A stretch of 64,000 nt of DNA, taken from the NCBI RefSeq assembly GCF_028308085.1, contig NZ_JAQMFS010000027.1, positions 62,001-126,000 of the forward strand, written 5' to 3'. Below, in pieces: positions 44,625-54,795 of the stretch. This stretch comes from Gemella haemolysans (lineage in GTDB: Bacteria; Bacillota; Bacilli; Staphylococcales; Gemellaceae). Under the pieces are notes generated by a model. It did no database searches and was not told the DNA's origin. It was given only the letters and a program-made list of their open reading frames with translations. The position numbers were made by a program, and so were the translations under genes. Position 1 is the first letter of the stretch. The number at the start of each line of letters is the position of its first letter.

Positions 44625-44987
44625 TTATAGATTTATATTTCTAGAAAAAGAATATCCCCTAAATCTTCTCAAAACTTCTTCTACTAATTTACAATCCTCA
44701 CTATCAAGTGACTTAATCATATCAATTACTTCAAAGTGAGTATCTGCCAACTCATCTGGTTCCCCTTTTTCTGTTTTATACCCCACAAGTTCATCTATAG
44801 AAACGTTATATAGTTTCGCAATAGATACTAGTGTCGCTACATTAGGTTCGTTTCTACCGTATTCCCAGTTAGCATAAACACCATGAGATGATAACTCTAG
44901 TTTATCTGCTACAGTTGACATAGAGTAATTGTTCATTTTTCGAAGTTTTTTCAAGTTTTGTGCCAGTAATGTTCCTTTATTCTTCAA
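44625..44987 (-). CDS. XRE-family transcriptional regulator
   Basis: 120 residues. N-terminal helix-turn-helix of the Cro/cI type: LKKLRKMNNYSMSTVADKL, then YANWEYGRNEPNVATLVSIA and YNVSIDELVG. The C-terminal ~50 residues are acidic helices of unknown role. It lies directly upstream of comGA in the same direction, so it may influence competence, but nothing in the sequence proves it. Confidence 0.88.
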   Translation of the reverse strand: MKNKGTLLAQNLKKLRKMNNYSMSTVADKLELSSHGVYANWEYGRNEPNVATLVSIAKLYNVSIDELVGYKTEKGEPDELADTHFEVIDMIKSLDSEDCKLVEEVLRRFRGYSFSRNINL

Positions 44988-45165
44988 AGTAATCCTCCTT
45001 TCTCATCTATAACTATTATACCTTTTTTTTTATAAAAAATCAAATTAAATTATAAATTTTCGAACCTTTTTTTTATACTAATATAAAATACAGTTTGTAA
45101 ATTATGTGTAATTTTTACAGAAATATTAGTATAAACTCTGATATGTCAACCTTGATAAAAAATAA

Positions 45166-45193
45166 AACAACGCTATAATTAGCGTTGTTTTCA
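45166..45193 (-). terminator. Terminator of tcdA
   Basis: AAAACAACGCTA/TAGCGTTGTTTT hairpin immediately after the tcdA stop, followed by TTTTATTTT. Confidence 0.8.
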
Positions 45194-45197
45194 TTCT

Positions 45198-45977
45198 TTA
45201 AATAGGTTTTTCAACAGTTAATATTTTTATATTTTTTAATAAAGTTGTATAAACATAATTGGCTGCTATAAGTCCAGCTACTGATGGGCAAAATGCGTTA
45301 GAAGCAGGTGGTATCTTAGCTTTACGTATTTCAGAATCTTGTTTTCCAATTTTTTCTATGTATTCTTTGTTAGCAATTGTTGGACTTTCTGTAGAAAATA
45401 CTACAGGTACTTTTCCACGAACTCTCTCTTTTTTCAGTTTCGTTCTTATTACTTTTGCTAAAGGACAAACAGTAGTTTTACTAATATCTGCAATTTGAAA
45501 TTTAGTTGGATCTATTTTATTCGCAGAACCCATTACACTAATTACTGGTATATTGTTAGCTAAACAATATTTTATTAAATGTATTTTAAAAGTTACTGTA
45601 TCACAAGCATCTATCACGAAATCCAGTGGTTTCTCATAAAATATTGGATAAGTATCTTCTGTGTAGAAGTCTTGAATAGCTATAACTTCACATTCTGGAT
45701 TAATAGCTAAAATTCTTTTTTTCATCTCTTCGACTTTACTATGTCCTACTGTTTCTGTAGTAGCATGGATTTGTCTATTTACATTAGTAATATCAATATT
45801 ATCTTTATCCATCAGTACTAAAGAACCAACTCCAGAACGAGCTAATGATTCAGCAGCAAATGATCCTACTCCTCCAACTCCTAGTATACCTACTCTTTTG
45901 TTTTTTAATATTTCTAAACCTTCAGTTCCTATTACTAATTCATTTCTTGAAAATTGATGTAACATTTTATTCTCCAT
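45198..45977 (-). CDS. tcdA: tRNA threonylcarbamoyladenosine dehydratase
   Basis: E1-like (ThiF/MoeB fold) enzyme that uses ATP to cyclise t6A37 of tRNA to ct6A. N-terminal ATP-binding motif VGILGVGGVGSFAAESLARS, then MDKDNIDITNVNRQIHATTE, and the family-specific DACDTVTFKIHLIKYC. 259 residues, as in YgdL/YrvM proteins. Its neighbour upstream is a 6S-like RNA, an arrangement known from Bacillus. Confidence 0.92.
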   Translation of the reverse strand: MENKMLHQFSRNELVIGTEGLEILKNKRVGILGVGGVGSFAAESLARSGVGSLVLMDKDNIDITNVNRQIHATTETVGHSKVEEMKKRILAINPECEVIAIQDFYTEDTYPIFYEKPLDFVIDACDTVTFKIHLIKYCLANNIPVISVMGSANKIDPTKFQIADISKTTVCPLAKVIRTKLKKERVRGKVPVVFSTESPTIANKEYIEKIGKQDSEIRKAKIPPASNAFCPSVAGLIAANYVYTTLLKNIKILTVEKPI

Positions 45978-46002
45978 ATTCTTCTAAAATCAAATAATAA
46001 AA

Positions 46003-46029
46003 AGACTGGAAATTATAATAACCAGTCTA
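46003..46029 (-). terminator. Hairpin terminator behind the 6S-like RNA
   Basis: AGACTGG/CCAGTCT hairpin between two T runs on the minus strand, where the 6S-like RNA ends. Confidence 0.7.
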
Positions 46030-46212
46030 AAAAAAACCAAAACGCCGTAGATTCTTACCTAAATTGGTCCTGATATAATCAGGTGGGTACGATAGCCTTA
46101 CTTTCTAAAGTCTTCTCAGAGGAAGCATTTTATACTGATAAGCGATTTTCGTTCCCGTTCAAAAAGTGTTAGGCCCGAATGTGAGGTAAGTCATACAAGC
46201 GCTTTAGTTTTA
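46030..46212 (-). ncRNA. ssrS: 6S RNA (RNA polymerase regulator)
   Basis: A ~180-nt minus-strand RNA with paired ends: AAAGCGCTTGTA near the 5' end pairs with TACGGCGTTTT at the 3' end, and further in ACTTACCT pairs with AGGTAAG. A long interrupted hairpin with a purine-rich central region (CTCTGAGAAGAC) lies inside, as in 6S RNA. A minus-strand promoter precedes it (TTGTTT, 17 bp, TAAAAT). Its place directly upstream of tcdA agrees with Bacillus 6S-1. I identified it from structure and position, not from a family search. Confidence 0.7.
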
Positions 46213-46392
46213 TATTTATATTTTACCACAGTTAAACTTGTAAAACAACCTCAAAATTTGTATAATCATGTGTTTGTTTTGTGTATTTTAATTCAAAACC
46301 TTATTAGTAAAAGGTTTCCATAAGATAAAAATATTTAAAATATTTTTCTAATATTAATTTATTTTAGACTTATTTTATTTAATGTATTTATT

Positions 46393-49221
46393 TTATTTTA
46401 AAAGTTTTTTCAGAAACTTTCCTGTATAACTTTCATTATTTTTTATTAGTTTTTCTGGAGTACATTCTGCTAGAATTGTTCCTCCTCCTACTCCACCTTC
46501 TGGACCAAGATCTATTAGGTGATCACAACATTTAATAACATCTAGATTATGTTCAATAACTACAACAGTATTCCCACCATCAACTAACTTATCAATTATT
46601 TTAATTAATCGACTAATATCATCAATATGTAAACCTGTTGTCGGTTCATCTAGAATATATAATGTTTTTCCAGTTGATTTCTTGTAAAGTTCACTCGCTA
46701 GTTTTACCCTTTGAGCTTCTCCCCCTGATAATGTTGTCGCACTTTGTCCTAATCGTATATAATCTAAACCGACATGAACAAGGGTTTCCAATTTATTTTT
46801 TATCTTTGGAATATTTTCGAAAAACTCGTATGCTTCTTTTATCGTCATATCGAGTACATCACTTATACTCTTACCTTTATATTTAACTTCTAAAGTCTCT
46901 CTATTGTATCGTTTTCCTTTACATACTTCACACGGTACGTAAACATCTGGTAAGAAGTGCATTTCTATTTTTAATATTCCATCTCCACTACAAGCTTCAC
47001 AACGACCACCTTTTACATTAAAGCTAAAACGACCTTTTTTGTATCCTCGTAGTTTTGCTTCATTTGTACTAGCGTATAAATCTCGTATATCATCGAATAC
47101 GCCAGTATAAGTTGCTGGATTACTTCGTGGGGTTCTTCCGATAGGACTTTGGTCTATATCAATAATTTTATCAATATTACCATCAATTCCTTCTACCGAT
47201 TTTACTACCGTTGTATCAATTTCTTCTTTATTAAGAACATTTTTTACAGAATTAAATAATATCTCATTAACTAGAGTTGATTTTCCACTTCCTGATACTC
47301 CTGTAACTCCAATGAATTTACCAAGTGGGAACTTCACATTAACGTCTTTCAAATTATTCTTTCTAGCTTTTTTAATGACTATATTTTCTCCATTACCTTT
47401 TCTTCTTTCAGTCGGCACTGGTATTTTTTTACGTCCTGATAAATATGCTCCAGTTATAGAATTTTCATTAGCCATAATTTCTTCTGGTGTTCCAACCGCT
47501 ACTACTTGACCACCATGTTCACCAGCCTTAGGACCAATGTCAACAATATAGTCACAAGCCATCATTGTATCTTCATCATGTTCAACTACTAATACTGTAT
47601 TCCCTAAATCTCTCATAGATAACATAGTATTAATTAGTTTTTCATTATCTCTTTGATGTAAACCAATTGACGGCTCATCTAGTATGTATGTAACTCCCAT
47701 CAGTTTCGAACCAATTTGGGTCGCTAAGCGAATACGTTGAGCTTCTCCTCCTGACAATGTTCCTGAAGATCTATCTAATGTTAGATAATCTAGTCCTACA
47801 TCATTTAAAAATTGTAATCTTGCTTTAATTTCTTTAAGTACTAATTTTGCGATAGCATAATCTTTTTCACTTAATTTTATATTTTGGAAAAATTCATAGC
47901 TATCTTTAATAGACATCTCACAAATTTCTGCGATGTTTTTTCCAGCAACGTAAACCGATAATATCTCCGGTTTTAAACGTTGACCTTTACAGCTACGACA
48001 TGAATCCTCTTTAATATACTTAGCCATAGCTTCTCTCGTCGCTCTAGTCATTCCTGATTTGTAACGTCTAAGGATGTTATTCGCTACACCTTCAAAATAT
48101 ACTATGCGTGTACGCATAATACCTTCATCATTAATATACTTATGAGTAATTTCTTCTTGATCGTTTCCGTATAATATAATTTGTTGTTGTTCATTTTTCA
48201 AATCTTTAAACGGAGTATCCATATCTATTCCGAAGTGCTCACATGCGCATTTTATTAGACTTGGATAGTATGTAGATGTTGCATTATTATAAACTAAAAT
48301 TGCACCTTCATTTATTGATAAATCTTTATCAATTATTTTATTAATATCAACGGTTTCATGCATTCCTAATCCATCACACTCAGGACATGCTCCTTGAGGA
48401 TTGTTAAATGAAAAGATACGTGGTTCTAAATCACCTAATGTGAAATCACAATGTTTACAGCTATATTTTGTTGAAAATAACTGAGTAGTTTCTTCTTTCA
48501 CATCATCTACTTCTACTAAATCATTGTTAGATAGATTTAATGATGTTTCTAACGAATCTGCTAAACGAGTTTCAATTCCTTCTTTGATTACTATTCTATC
48601 AATAATTACGCTAATAGAGTGTTTTTTATTTTTATCTAATTCTGGAAGATCACCCACTTCATATAGCTCTCCATCTATTTTGAATCGAATGTATCCGTCT
48701 TTAATTAATTTATCTATTAATTTTTTGTGTGTACCTTTTTTATCTTTTATGATAGGTGCCACGATTTGTATTCTGCTACGTTCTGGCATCTGCATAATCG
48801 CATCTACGATTTGACTTATTGAACTACTTTCTATCTTCTCATGATGATTTGGACAATAAATTTCTCCTATTCTTGCATAAAGCAAACGTAAGTAATCGTA
48901 GATTTCCGTTACTGTCGCAACTGTCGACCTTGGATTTTTCGATGTTGTTTTTTGATTTATTGATATAGCTGGTGATAAACCTTCTATAAGATCAACATCT
49001 GGTTTTTCTAAATTACCAAGGAATTGTCTCGCATAGGCGCTAAGACTTTCTACATATCTACGTTGTCCTTCTGCATATATAGTATCAAATGCAAGCGAAC
49101 TTTTACCACTACCACTTAATCCAGTAATAACAACAAACTGATCACGTGGAATTTCTAAATCTATATTTTTTAGATTATTTTCTCTTGCTCCTTGTATTAC
49201 TATTTTGTTTTTCTTTTGCAT
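46393..49221 (-). CDS. uvrA: Excinuclease ABC subunit A
   Basis: Damage-sensing ATPase of nucleotide excision repair, acting with UvrB and UvrC. It has two ABC modules: Walker [20 protein letters not shown] near the N-terminus and [15 protein letters not shown] in the second half, with signatures [15 protein letters not shown] and [15 protein letters not shown]. Zinc-binding pairs are seen at [22 protein letters not shown] and [20 protein letters not shown]. 942 residues, complete. uvrB is not adjacent. Confidence 0.97.
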   Translation of the reverse strand: MQKKNKIVIQGARENNLKNIDLEIPRDQFVVITGLSGSGKSSLAFDTIYAEGQRRYVESLSAYARQFLGNLEKPDVDLIEGLSPAISINQKTTSKNPRSTVATVTEIYDYLRLLYARIGEIYCPNHHEKIESSSISQIVDAIMQMPERSRIQIVAPIIKDKKGTHKKLIDKLIKDGYIRFKIDGELYEVGDLPELDKNKKHSISVIIDRIVIKEGIETRLADSLETSLNLSNNDLVEVDDVKEETTQLFSTKYSCKHCDFTLGDLEPRIFSFNNPQGACPECDGLGMHETVDINKIIDKDLSINEGAILVYNNATSTYYPSLIKCACEHFGIDMDTPFKDLKNEQQQIILYGNDQEEITHKYINDEGIMRTRIVYFEGVANNILRRYKSGMTRATREAMAKYIKEDSCRSCKGQRLKPEILSVYVAGKNIAEICEMSIKDSYEFFQNIKLSEKDYAIAKLVLKEIKARLQFLNDVGLDYLTLDRSSGTLSGGEAQRIRLATQIGSKLMGVTYILDEPSIGLHQRDNEKLINTMLSMRDLGNTVLVVEHDEDTMMACDYIVDIGPKAGEHGGQVVAVGTPEEIMANENSITGAYLSGRKKIPVPTERRKGNGENIVIKKARKNNLKDVNVKFPLGKFIGVTGVSGSGKSTLVNEILFNSVKNVLNKEEIDTTVVKSVEGIDGNIDKIIDIDQSPIGRTPRSNPATYTGVFDDIRDLYASTNEAKLRGYKKGRFSFNVKGGRCEACSGDGILKIEMHFLPDVYVPCEVCKGKRYNRETLEVKYKGKSISDVLDMTIKEAYEFFENIPKIKNKLETLVHVGLDYIRLGQSATTLSGGEAQRVKLASELYKKSTGKTLYILDEPTTGLHIDDISRLIKIIDKLVDGGNTVVVIEHNLDVIKCCDHLIDLGPEGGVGGGTILAECTPEKLIKNNESYTGKFLKKLLK

Positions 49222-49444
49222 ATATTACCTCAATGTTTCTATACAATCAAATTTTATTATTCATTGTAAAATCAATTTTGTGTCCTATTTTTTAGACTCA
49301 TTTAATTTTACATTAACTCTCTTATTATAACATAAATATAAATGAATATTAAAAAAGAAAGTTTCAATGAAAATACAAAAATTTTGGAATAGTCTTTTAA
49401 TCTTATAAATAGATATCAAAACATATTAAATTTATAATGAAAAA

Positions 49445-49491
49445 GATATGAAGCTCTTTTACTGATTTGTTCAATAAAAGAGCTTCATATC
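49445..49491 (-). terminator. Terminator of the flavin reductase-like gene
   Basis: Perfect 17-bp hairpin (GATATGAAGCTCTTTTA and its complement) followed by TTTTT on the minus strand. Confidence 0.85.
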
Positions 49492-49498
49492 AAAAACG

Positions 49499-50251
49499 TT
49501 ATTTTAATCCTTTAAAACTATCCATTTTTATTTTTTCCTTACTTATTCCAGCGGATTCTAGAAAATTTTTCATAGTCTCAACATCATCAGGTTTGCCTGA
49601 TAAAAGATATATTGCTCTATTTCCATACTTATCTACTACCTTTTTAAGTTTATCTTGACTTTGTTCTATACTTCCACTAGTTTCATAAGTAAAATCTTGT
49701 CCTTTATTAGATAACTCTGTCAACTCTTTATTAAAGACCTTTACCCTATTATCTAAATGATTTAGTATAATCGAACGTTTAGAACTCCATTCTTTAATAA
49801 TTGGTCTAATCGCTGCAATACCAACATCAGATGCAAAACACACAATAGGTTCTTGACCATTTACAACCTCTAAGTTTTTATCTAACCAACTAACGTCAAC
49901 TTTTTCACCAATTTTTAAATTAGTTAGTTCTTGTTTAAACTTACTTCCACTATTTCGAGTCAAAAGAACAATCTCATTTTCATCTGGATTAGATGCAATA
50001 GTAAGCCAACGGTTATTTTCCTTTTTATCTTCAATATTAGGAACTGTAACTTTTATATATGAACCTGCATTCCAACTCATATTATTTGGCTTTTCAAATC
50101 GAAACACATAAAGATTATCACTTACATTATCTATTGATTTCACAGATATAGTTTGACTACGTCCAAGAAATACGAATATTCCAGACATTATTACTACCAG
50201 AATCGCCGCTATAATAAAAATAATAGTTAACATTTTTCTACCTCTTTTCAT
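49499..50251 (-). CDS. Membrane-anchored ferredoxin reductase-like flavoprotein
   Basis: 250 residues. A hydrophobic anchor occupies about residues 8-30 (LTIIFIIAAILVVIMSGIFV). Then comes an FAD-binding ferredoxin-NADP reductase-like module: WNAGSYIKVTVPN, ENNRWLTIASNPDE (the RxYS-like flavin motif), VCFASDVGIAAIRPII (NAD(P)-binding start), and the C-terminal IYLLSGKPDDVETMKNFLES. The anchor orientation is not certain. Electron partner and substrate are unknown. It probably responds to the upstream TetR gene. Confidence 0.8.
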   Translation of the reverse strand: MKRGRKMLTIIFIIAAILVVIMSGIFVFLGRSQTISVKSIDNVSDNLYVFRFEKPNNMSWNAGSYIKVTVPNIEDKKENNRWLTIASNPDENEIVLLTRNSGSKFKQELTNLKIGEKVDVSWLDKNLEVVNGQEPIVCFASDVGIAAIRPIIKEWSSKRSIILNHLDNRVKVFNKELTELSNKGQDFTYETSGSIEQSQDKLKKVVDKYGNRAIYLLSGKPDDVETMKNFLESAGISKEKIKMDSFKGLK

Positions 50252-50350
50252 TTTCTTCCTCTTTCTTAAAATTATAGTTAATATGATGTAGCATAAGATA
50301 CAGTAATATTACCCAAATTTATAACTCTATTTAAAATACAATTTTTTATA

Positions 50351-50376
50351 ATGAATATTTTCTAAAATTCATTCAT
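50351..50376 (-). promoter_or_regulatory. Possible TetR-family operator upstream of the flavoprotein gene
   Basis: ATGAATATTT and ATTCATTCAT arms separated by six bases. The ATTCATTCAT half-site is the same as in the palindrome at 51133-51162 in front of the TetR gene. Confidence 0.5.
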
Positions 50377-50391
50377 TTTTGTTTTAAAAGA

Positions 50392-50537
50392 TAGTGACTC
50401 ATATATCGAAATTTCTTAAGAAACACGATTTTGTCGAGTCACTTGCCGCATTAGTTTATTAGATATCTAAAAGCATTTATAAAGCGAAAATAAATATCAA
50501 TAAGCCACTATCTATGTGTTCTCATGTGAATTTAGAA
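50392..50537 (+). repeat. Composite palindromic repeat, copy D
   Basis: First hairpin AGTGACTCATATATCG...TTGTCGAGTCACTT, second hairpin TAGTTTATTAGATATCTAAA...AAATATCAATAAGCCACTA, plus a diverged tail that reaches the TetR stop codon. The most diverged of the full-length copies. Confidence 0.8.
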
Positions 50538-51113
50538 CTTTTGTTGCTCCCCATTAAATAATCCTTTTACAAAATAAATTGCTAATCTTTCTGTTGTTTC
50601 ACTAACATTAGGAATATCTTTTTCCGTAACGTTCATATCTATATAGTTAAAAAGAGTATAAATTTTCAAAATCTCTTGAATCTTTTCTTGAGAATACCCT
50701 TCTGTTTGCAATCGATTAGTAAAATTTTCAACTAAAAATTTATAGAATTGATTAGATGCCTTACCTTCTTCTGATGAATAATAGTTGTGTAATTCACTAG
50801 AAATAGCAGGATTGTACCACTCTGATAAAATCTTATTAGTTGATATTAAACTTCTTGATTGACCAAAAAGTTGTTCTGTTAGCTTAACTACATCACCTTC
50901 CCAATCGATATTGTTTATCATCAGTTGTCGAATACGATTATTTTCTTCTATATAGGTATCTAAAAAAATTGTTTCTTTACTATCATAAAAGTTATAGAAA
51001 GAACCTACTGCCATTTTTGCATGTTTTGTTATTTCTGAAATTGACGTTGCTTTGTACCCTTTTTTAGAAAATACCTGATATGCCGCTTCTTTTAAAATCT
51101 TTTTTTTATCCAT
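50532..51113 (-). CDS. TetR/AcrR-family transcriptional regulator
   Basis: 193 residues from the ATG at 51113, which has AGAGGTGAT in front; an in-frame ATG 15 codons upstream lies inside the operator and is less likely. N-terminal helix-turn-helix: ILKEAAYQVFSKKGYKATSI, then EITKHAKMAVGSFYNFYDSK. The C-terminal ligand domain is not assignable. A strong palindrome directly upstream suggests autorepression. Confidence 0.9.
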   Translation of the reverse strand: MDKKKILKEAAYQVFSKKGYKATSISEITKHAKMAVGSFYNFYDSKETIFLDTYIEENNRIRQLMINNIDWEGDVVKLTEQLFGQSRSLISTNKILSEWYNPAISSELHNYYSSEEGKASNQFYKFLVENFTNRLQTEGYSQEKIQEILKIYTLFNYIDMNVTEKDIPNVSETTERLAIYFVKGLFNGEQQKF

Positions 51114-51132
51114 TATAATCACCTCTTGTTCA

Positions 51133-51162
51133 ATGAATGAATTTTTATTTTTATTCATTCAT
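51133..51162 (-). promoter_or_regulatory. Palindromic operator before the TetR gene
   Basis: Perfect inverted repeat ATGAATGAAT-10 bp-ATTCATTCAT, centred about 35 bp before the start codon. Confidence 0.75.
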
Positions 51163-51272
51163 ATTTTATCAAATATCCACTTTAAAGTCAATAGTATAAT
51201 ACAATGTAAAATACTTCGTTCTTTAGAAACTATTGAGCTTTTATTAAAGAATTACTTAATTTGTCTATAAAA

Positions 51273-51317
51273 AAAATAGAGTTAGAGAAAAATTAATTCT
51301 CTATAACTCTATTTTTT
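51273..51317 (-). terminator. Terminator of the cyd operon
   Basis: AAAATAGAGTTA/TATAACTCTATTTT-type hairpin with long T runs, directly after cydC. Confidence 0.8.
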
Positions 51318-51353
51318 TGTTACAAGTTTTTTTAAACATTACTTTGTTTTATG

Positions 51354-53087
51354 TTACGCTATATTATCCATATCATATAGTTTTCTATACTTATCATTTG
51401 TTGCGTATAGCTCACTATGAGCTCCATCCATTTCTATTTCTCCATCTTTAATGAAGATTATTCTATCCATATATTCGATAGAGTTTAAATGATGGGTAAT
51501 CCATACGATTGTTTTATCTTTACTAGATTCAAAAATTGTAGTTAATAATTCATGTTCAGTTTTTGGATCTAACCCAACAGTTGGCTCATCTAATAGTAGT
51601 AATTCATTATTTTGAATTATACTTCTAGCAAAAGCGATACGTTGACGTTCTCCACCTGAAAATCTACTTCCGGTTTCGAATACATTAGTATCTATTCCGT
51701 CTGGTAAACTTTGAAGCAATTTAGATAATTGTGCTTTTTCTAAACTATCATTAATTTTATTTTCAATTTCAGAATCTTCTACACCTGCATCTAAAAGAGC
51801 AAGTTTTAAATTTTCTCTAATAGTCATATCAAATAAATATGGTTTCTGGTTTAATAGTGAAATTTCTGTACCTAACATTTTTTCTGTTGGTTTTTTATCT
51901 AGTACAACTATTTCTCCTTTATAGTCAGTATATGTCCCAGTTAATAGTTTTACTAATGTAGATTTACCTACACCACTTCTTCCCAATATCGCTACTTTCT
52001 CACCTTTCTTAATTGATAGTGATAAGTTGTTTAATATTGTTTTACCTTCCTCATATTCAAAAGATAAATTTTTGACATCAATAATATTACCATCAGAATT
52101 TTTCGCATCAGTTACTTCGATTTGTTCATCGTCTTCTTGATCGTAAAATTCTTTAACACGATTGATCGATACTTCGTAACCTGGTATATGAGCAACAGCT
52201 TCACTCGTCATTACAGCAACACTAAGAACAGATAATACCATCATACAAAATGATGCAATATATACATTTTCGATAACATTATTTATCGACATATTCCAAC
52301 AGCTATAAATCATTAAGAATGCTGTAGCACCAGCAAGTAGGTTTACAAAGTTTTCTCTTAAGTGAACGAATGTTTTAATTTTTCTTTCACGTTTTAGCAG
52401 TTTTTCTTCTTTTACTTGATAATCATCCATAAATTCATTTACTTTATTAGAAGAAATCCAGTCACTTAATCCAAAAATTGCACTAGTAAAATCACGATAT
52501 AAATTATATTTAGCTTCTTTCATAATTTGGAAGTTTTTTCGTGTGATTGTTAATGACACAAATGGAACTACAAATATTATAAATAATCCGAATAAAGATG
52601 CTAAGATTGCATAATTCATATCATATCCAAACATAACTGTAATAAATATTACATACAATACTAATGAGATTATACTTGGGAAGATTGTTTTTAAGTAAAT
52701 ATTTTGCATATTTTCAATATCTTCTGAAATAATACCAAGTAAATCTCCAGATTTATATTCTTTCTTAAGTTTTAATGCTTTAGGTTCTAAAATTCTGTAC
52801 ACTCTACTACGCATTTTTTCAATTATTCCTAATACTAAGTTATGACTTACTAATCTTTGAATATAAGCAAATGTTGATTGCGCTAGCGAGAAAGTTCTAG
52901 TTAATACAGTTGGAACTTGTAACATTAGGATATTTCCTATACGTAATGAAGCTTTACTAATTAAGAAGCCTGATACATACATTAACGCTGCTCCACTAAT
53001 AACTGACATTAATCCTAAGAAGATTATTCCACTCATGACAGCTTTATTCTTTTTAAGTTCTTTTCTTACTATTGAATTATTTTTCAC
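51354..53087 (-). CDS. cydC: Cysteine/glutathione ABC exporter subunit CydC
   Basis: 577 residues: a six-span ABC export domain followed by an ATPase domain with Walker A AILGRSGVGKSTLVKLL, signature RFSGGERQRIAFARSI, and Walker B NELLLLDEPTVGLD. With CydD it exports reduced thiols needed to mature cytochrome bd. It overlaps cydD by 11 bp. The C/D labels follow the E. coli-style scheme; Bacillus numbering can be reversed. Confidence 0.92.
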   Translation of the reverse strand: MKNNSIVRKELKKNKAVMSGIIFLGLMSVISGAALMYVSGFLISKASLRIGNILMLQVPTVLTRTFSLAQSTFAYIQRLVSHNLVLGIIEKMRSRVYRILEPKALKLKKEYKSGDLLGIISEDIENMQNIYLKTIFPSIISLVLYVIFITVMFGYDMNYAILASLFGLFIIFVVPFVSLTITRKNFQIMKEAKYNLYRDFTSAIFGLSDWISSNKVNEFMDDYQVKEEKLLKRERKIKTFVHLRENFVNLLAGATAFLMIYSCWNMSINNVIENVYIASFCMMVLSVLSVAVMTSEAVAHIPGYEVSINRVKEFYDQEDDEQIEVTDAKNSDGNIIDVKNLSFEYEEGKTILNNLSLSIKKGEKVAILGRSGVGKSTLVKLLTGTYTDYKGEIVVLDKKPTEKMLGTEISLLNQKPYLFDMTIRENLKLALLDAGVEDSEIENKINDSLEKAQLSKLLQSLPDGIDTNVFETGSRFSGGERQRIAFARSIIQNNELLLLDEPTVGLDPKTEHELLTTIFESSKDKTIVWITHHLNSIEYMDRIIFIKDGEIEMDGAHSELYATNDKYRKLYDMDNIA

Positions 53088-54792
53088 TATAGCTACCTCC
53101 TACTAGATTAGCTTTTAACTGATCAAATCGAGGTGAATTTTTAAATTCTACGACTTTCTCGAAATCACTAACCCTTCCTTGTTCTAGATTTAACACATAA
53201 TCTACATTATTTAACCAGTGTAGTCTATGTGTAGCTATAATAACTGTTCTACCTTTAAATAACTCTAGCAGTTTTTCTTTAATTTCGAACTCTGTTTCAA
53301 TATCCAGGTGACTAGTAGGTTCATCTAGAATAATTATTTCTCTATTACTTATTAAAGCTCTAGCAATTGCTATACGTTGTGCTTGTCCACCACTTAGCTC
53401 TTGTCCACCTTCACCAATGTTAGTATCAAATCCTTGTGGAAGAGTTGAAATTAATTTATCTAATCCTACTAATTTACTAATTTCTTTTAAGTACTCTTCA
53501 CTAACATTTTCATCAGTATAGAATAAAATGTTATTACGAATTGTATCAGGGAATATATATGGAAACTGTGAAATATACGAAATATTATTTGACCAGTGTA
53601 CATTTTTTAGATTTGTAACTTCGTCATTAATTAATATTTCACCTTCACTTTGTTCATTAAATCCAGATAATATTGAGATTAATGAAGTTTTACCACTCCC
53701 ACTTTGTCCTACAAGACAAATTTTTTCACCTTTGTTTATAGATAAAGTTATATTATCAAGAATTTTCTTCTCGTCTTTTATTAAACCTATATTTTTTAGT
53801 TCAATACTATCCACACTCTCAATAGAAGATTTCTCAGATTTATTTTTCTCATTATCAATTATCATTCTGTTAATATCTTCATAAGCCATTTGACCATCGA
53901 GTGTTGCGTGATAATCTGTTGCAGCTTGTTTCATCGGCAGGAAAAATTCAGGTGCTATTAATAACACCGTTAATGATGGCAATAGTACTGTACTACCATC
54001 TAATAATAATATACCTAATCTAACCGCTAAAAGTGCAATTGCTATAGTTGTTAAGAAATCTAATGCGAAGCTATTTAAAAATGCCACACTTAGTGTTTTC
54101 ATTGTACTTTGACGATATTCTCTATTTTTCTTCTCCATTATCGGTAAGTAATTTTTACTTACTCCTAAGAATTTAAGTGTTTCCACTCCTCGAATTGTAT
54201 CAATAAAGTTATTAGACAGAGCTCTATATTTTTTATACTGTCTATTTGCCATATCTCTAGCATTAATTCCTAGCAGTATCATAAAAATAACGATAACTGG
54301 GATTACAGATATAATCATTAATGCAGATACATAATCTGTATAAAATATAAAAATAACTACTAAGGTTGGTATGATTGCTCCACGAATTTGTTTGGATACA
54401 TTCAATTCAAAATACTGTTTTACTTTTCCAATACCATCAATTGCTAAAGTTACTAATTTTCCTGATCCTTCTCTTGAAGTAAAATCAGGGCCTAAATCAA
54501 AATAACTTCTTAGAAGTTTTTTTCTAAGTTCTTTTTCGAACTTGATCGCATGGTTTTCTGTGAAATATTGTTGTAAATGTAAAAATACTATCCTAAATAT
54601 AAAACCTATTAAAAAAAGAACACTATCTCTAACAACATTATCATAATTTTTATCAAATAACCCTACTATAGCTTTTGATAAAAAAGCAGCCTGTATAATT
54701 ATACAAGCTGCTTCGAATATTGATAATATTAATAGTGTCAATGTAAGACTTTTTTTAACAGGAAGTTTTAATTTTGCTTCCTTTTTTTTCAT
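53077..54792 (-). CDS. cydD: Cysteine/glutathione ABC exporter subunit CydD
   Basis: 571 residues, an ABC exporter half-transporter. Typical CydD-branch pieces are LRKKLLRSYFDLGPDFTSRE, the ATPase Walker A CLVGQSGSGKTSLISIL, signature ELSGGQAQRIAIARAL and Walker B IIILDEPTSHLD. Four bases downstream of cydB and overlapping cydC, so it is part of cydABDC. Confidence 0.92.
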   Translation of the reverse strand: MKKKEAKLKLPVKKSLTLTLLILSIFEAACIIIQAAFLSKAIVGLFDKNYDNVVRDSVLFLIGFIFRIVFLHLQQYFTENHAIKFEKELRKKLLRSYFDLGPDFTSREGSGKLVTLAIDGIGKVKQYFELNVSKQIRGAIIPTLVVIFIFYTDYVSALMIISVIPVIVIFMILLGINARDMANRQYKKYRALSNNFIDTIRGVETLKFLGVSKNYLPIMEKKNREYRQSTMKTLSVAFLNSFALDFLTTIAIALLAVRLGILLLDGSTVLLPSLTVLLIAPEFFLPMKQAATDYHATLDGQMAYEDINRMIIDNEKNKSEKSSIESVDSIELKNIGLIKDEKKILDNITLSINKGEKICLVGQSGSGKTSLISILSGFNEQSEGEILINDEVTNLKNVHWSNNISYISQFPYIFPDTIRNNILFYTDENVSEEYLKEISKLVGLDKLISTLPQGFDTNIGEGGQELSGGQAQRIAIARALISNREIIILDEPTSHLDIETEFEIKEKLLELFKGRTVIIATHRLHWLNNVDYVLNLEQGRVSDFEKVVEFKNSPRFDQLKANLVGGSYSEK

Positions 54793-54795
54793 TGA

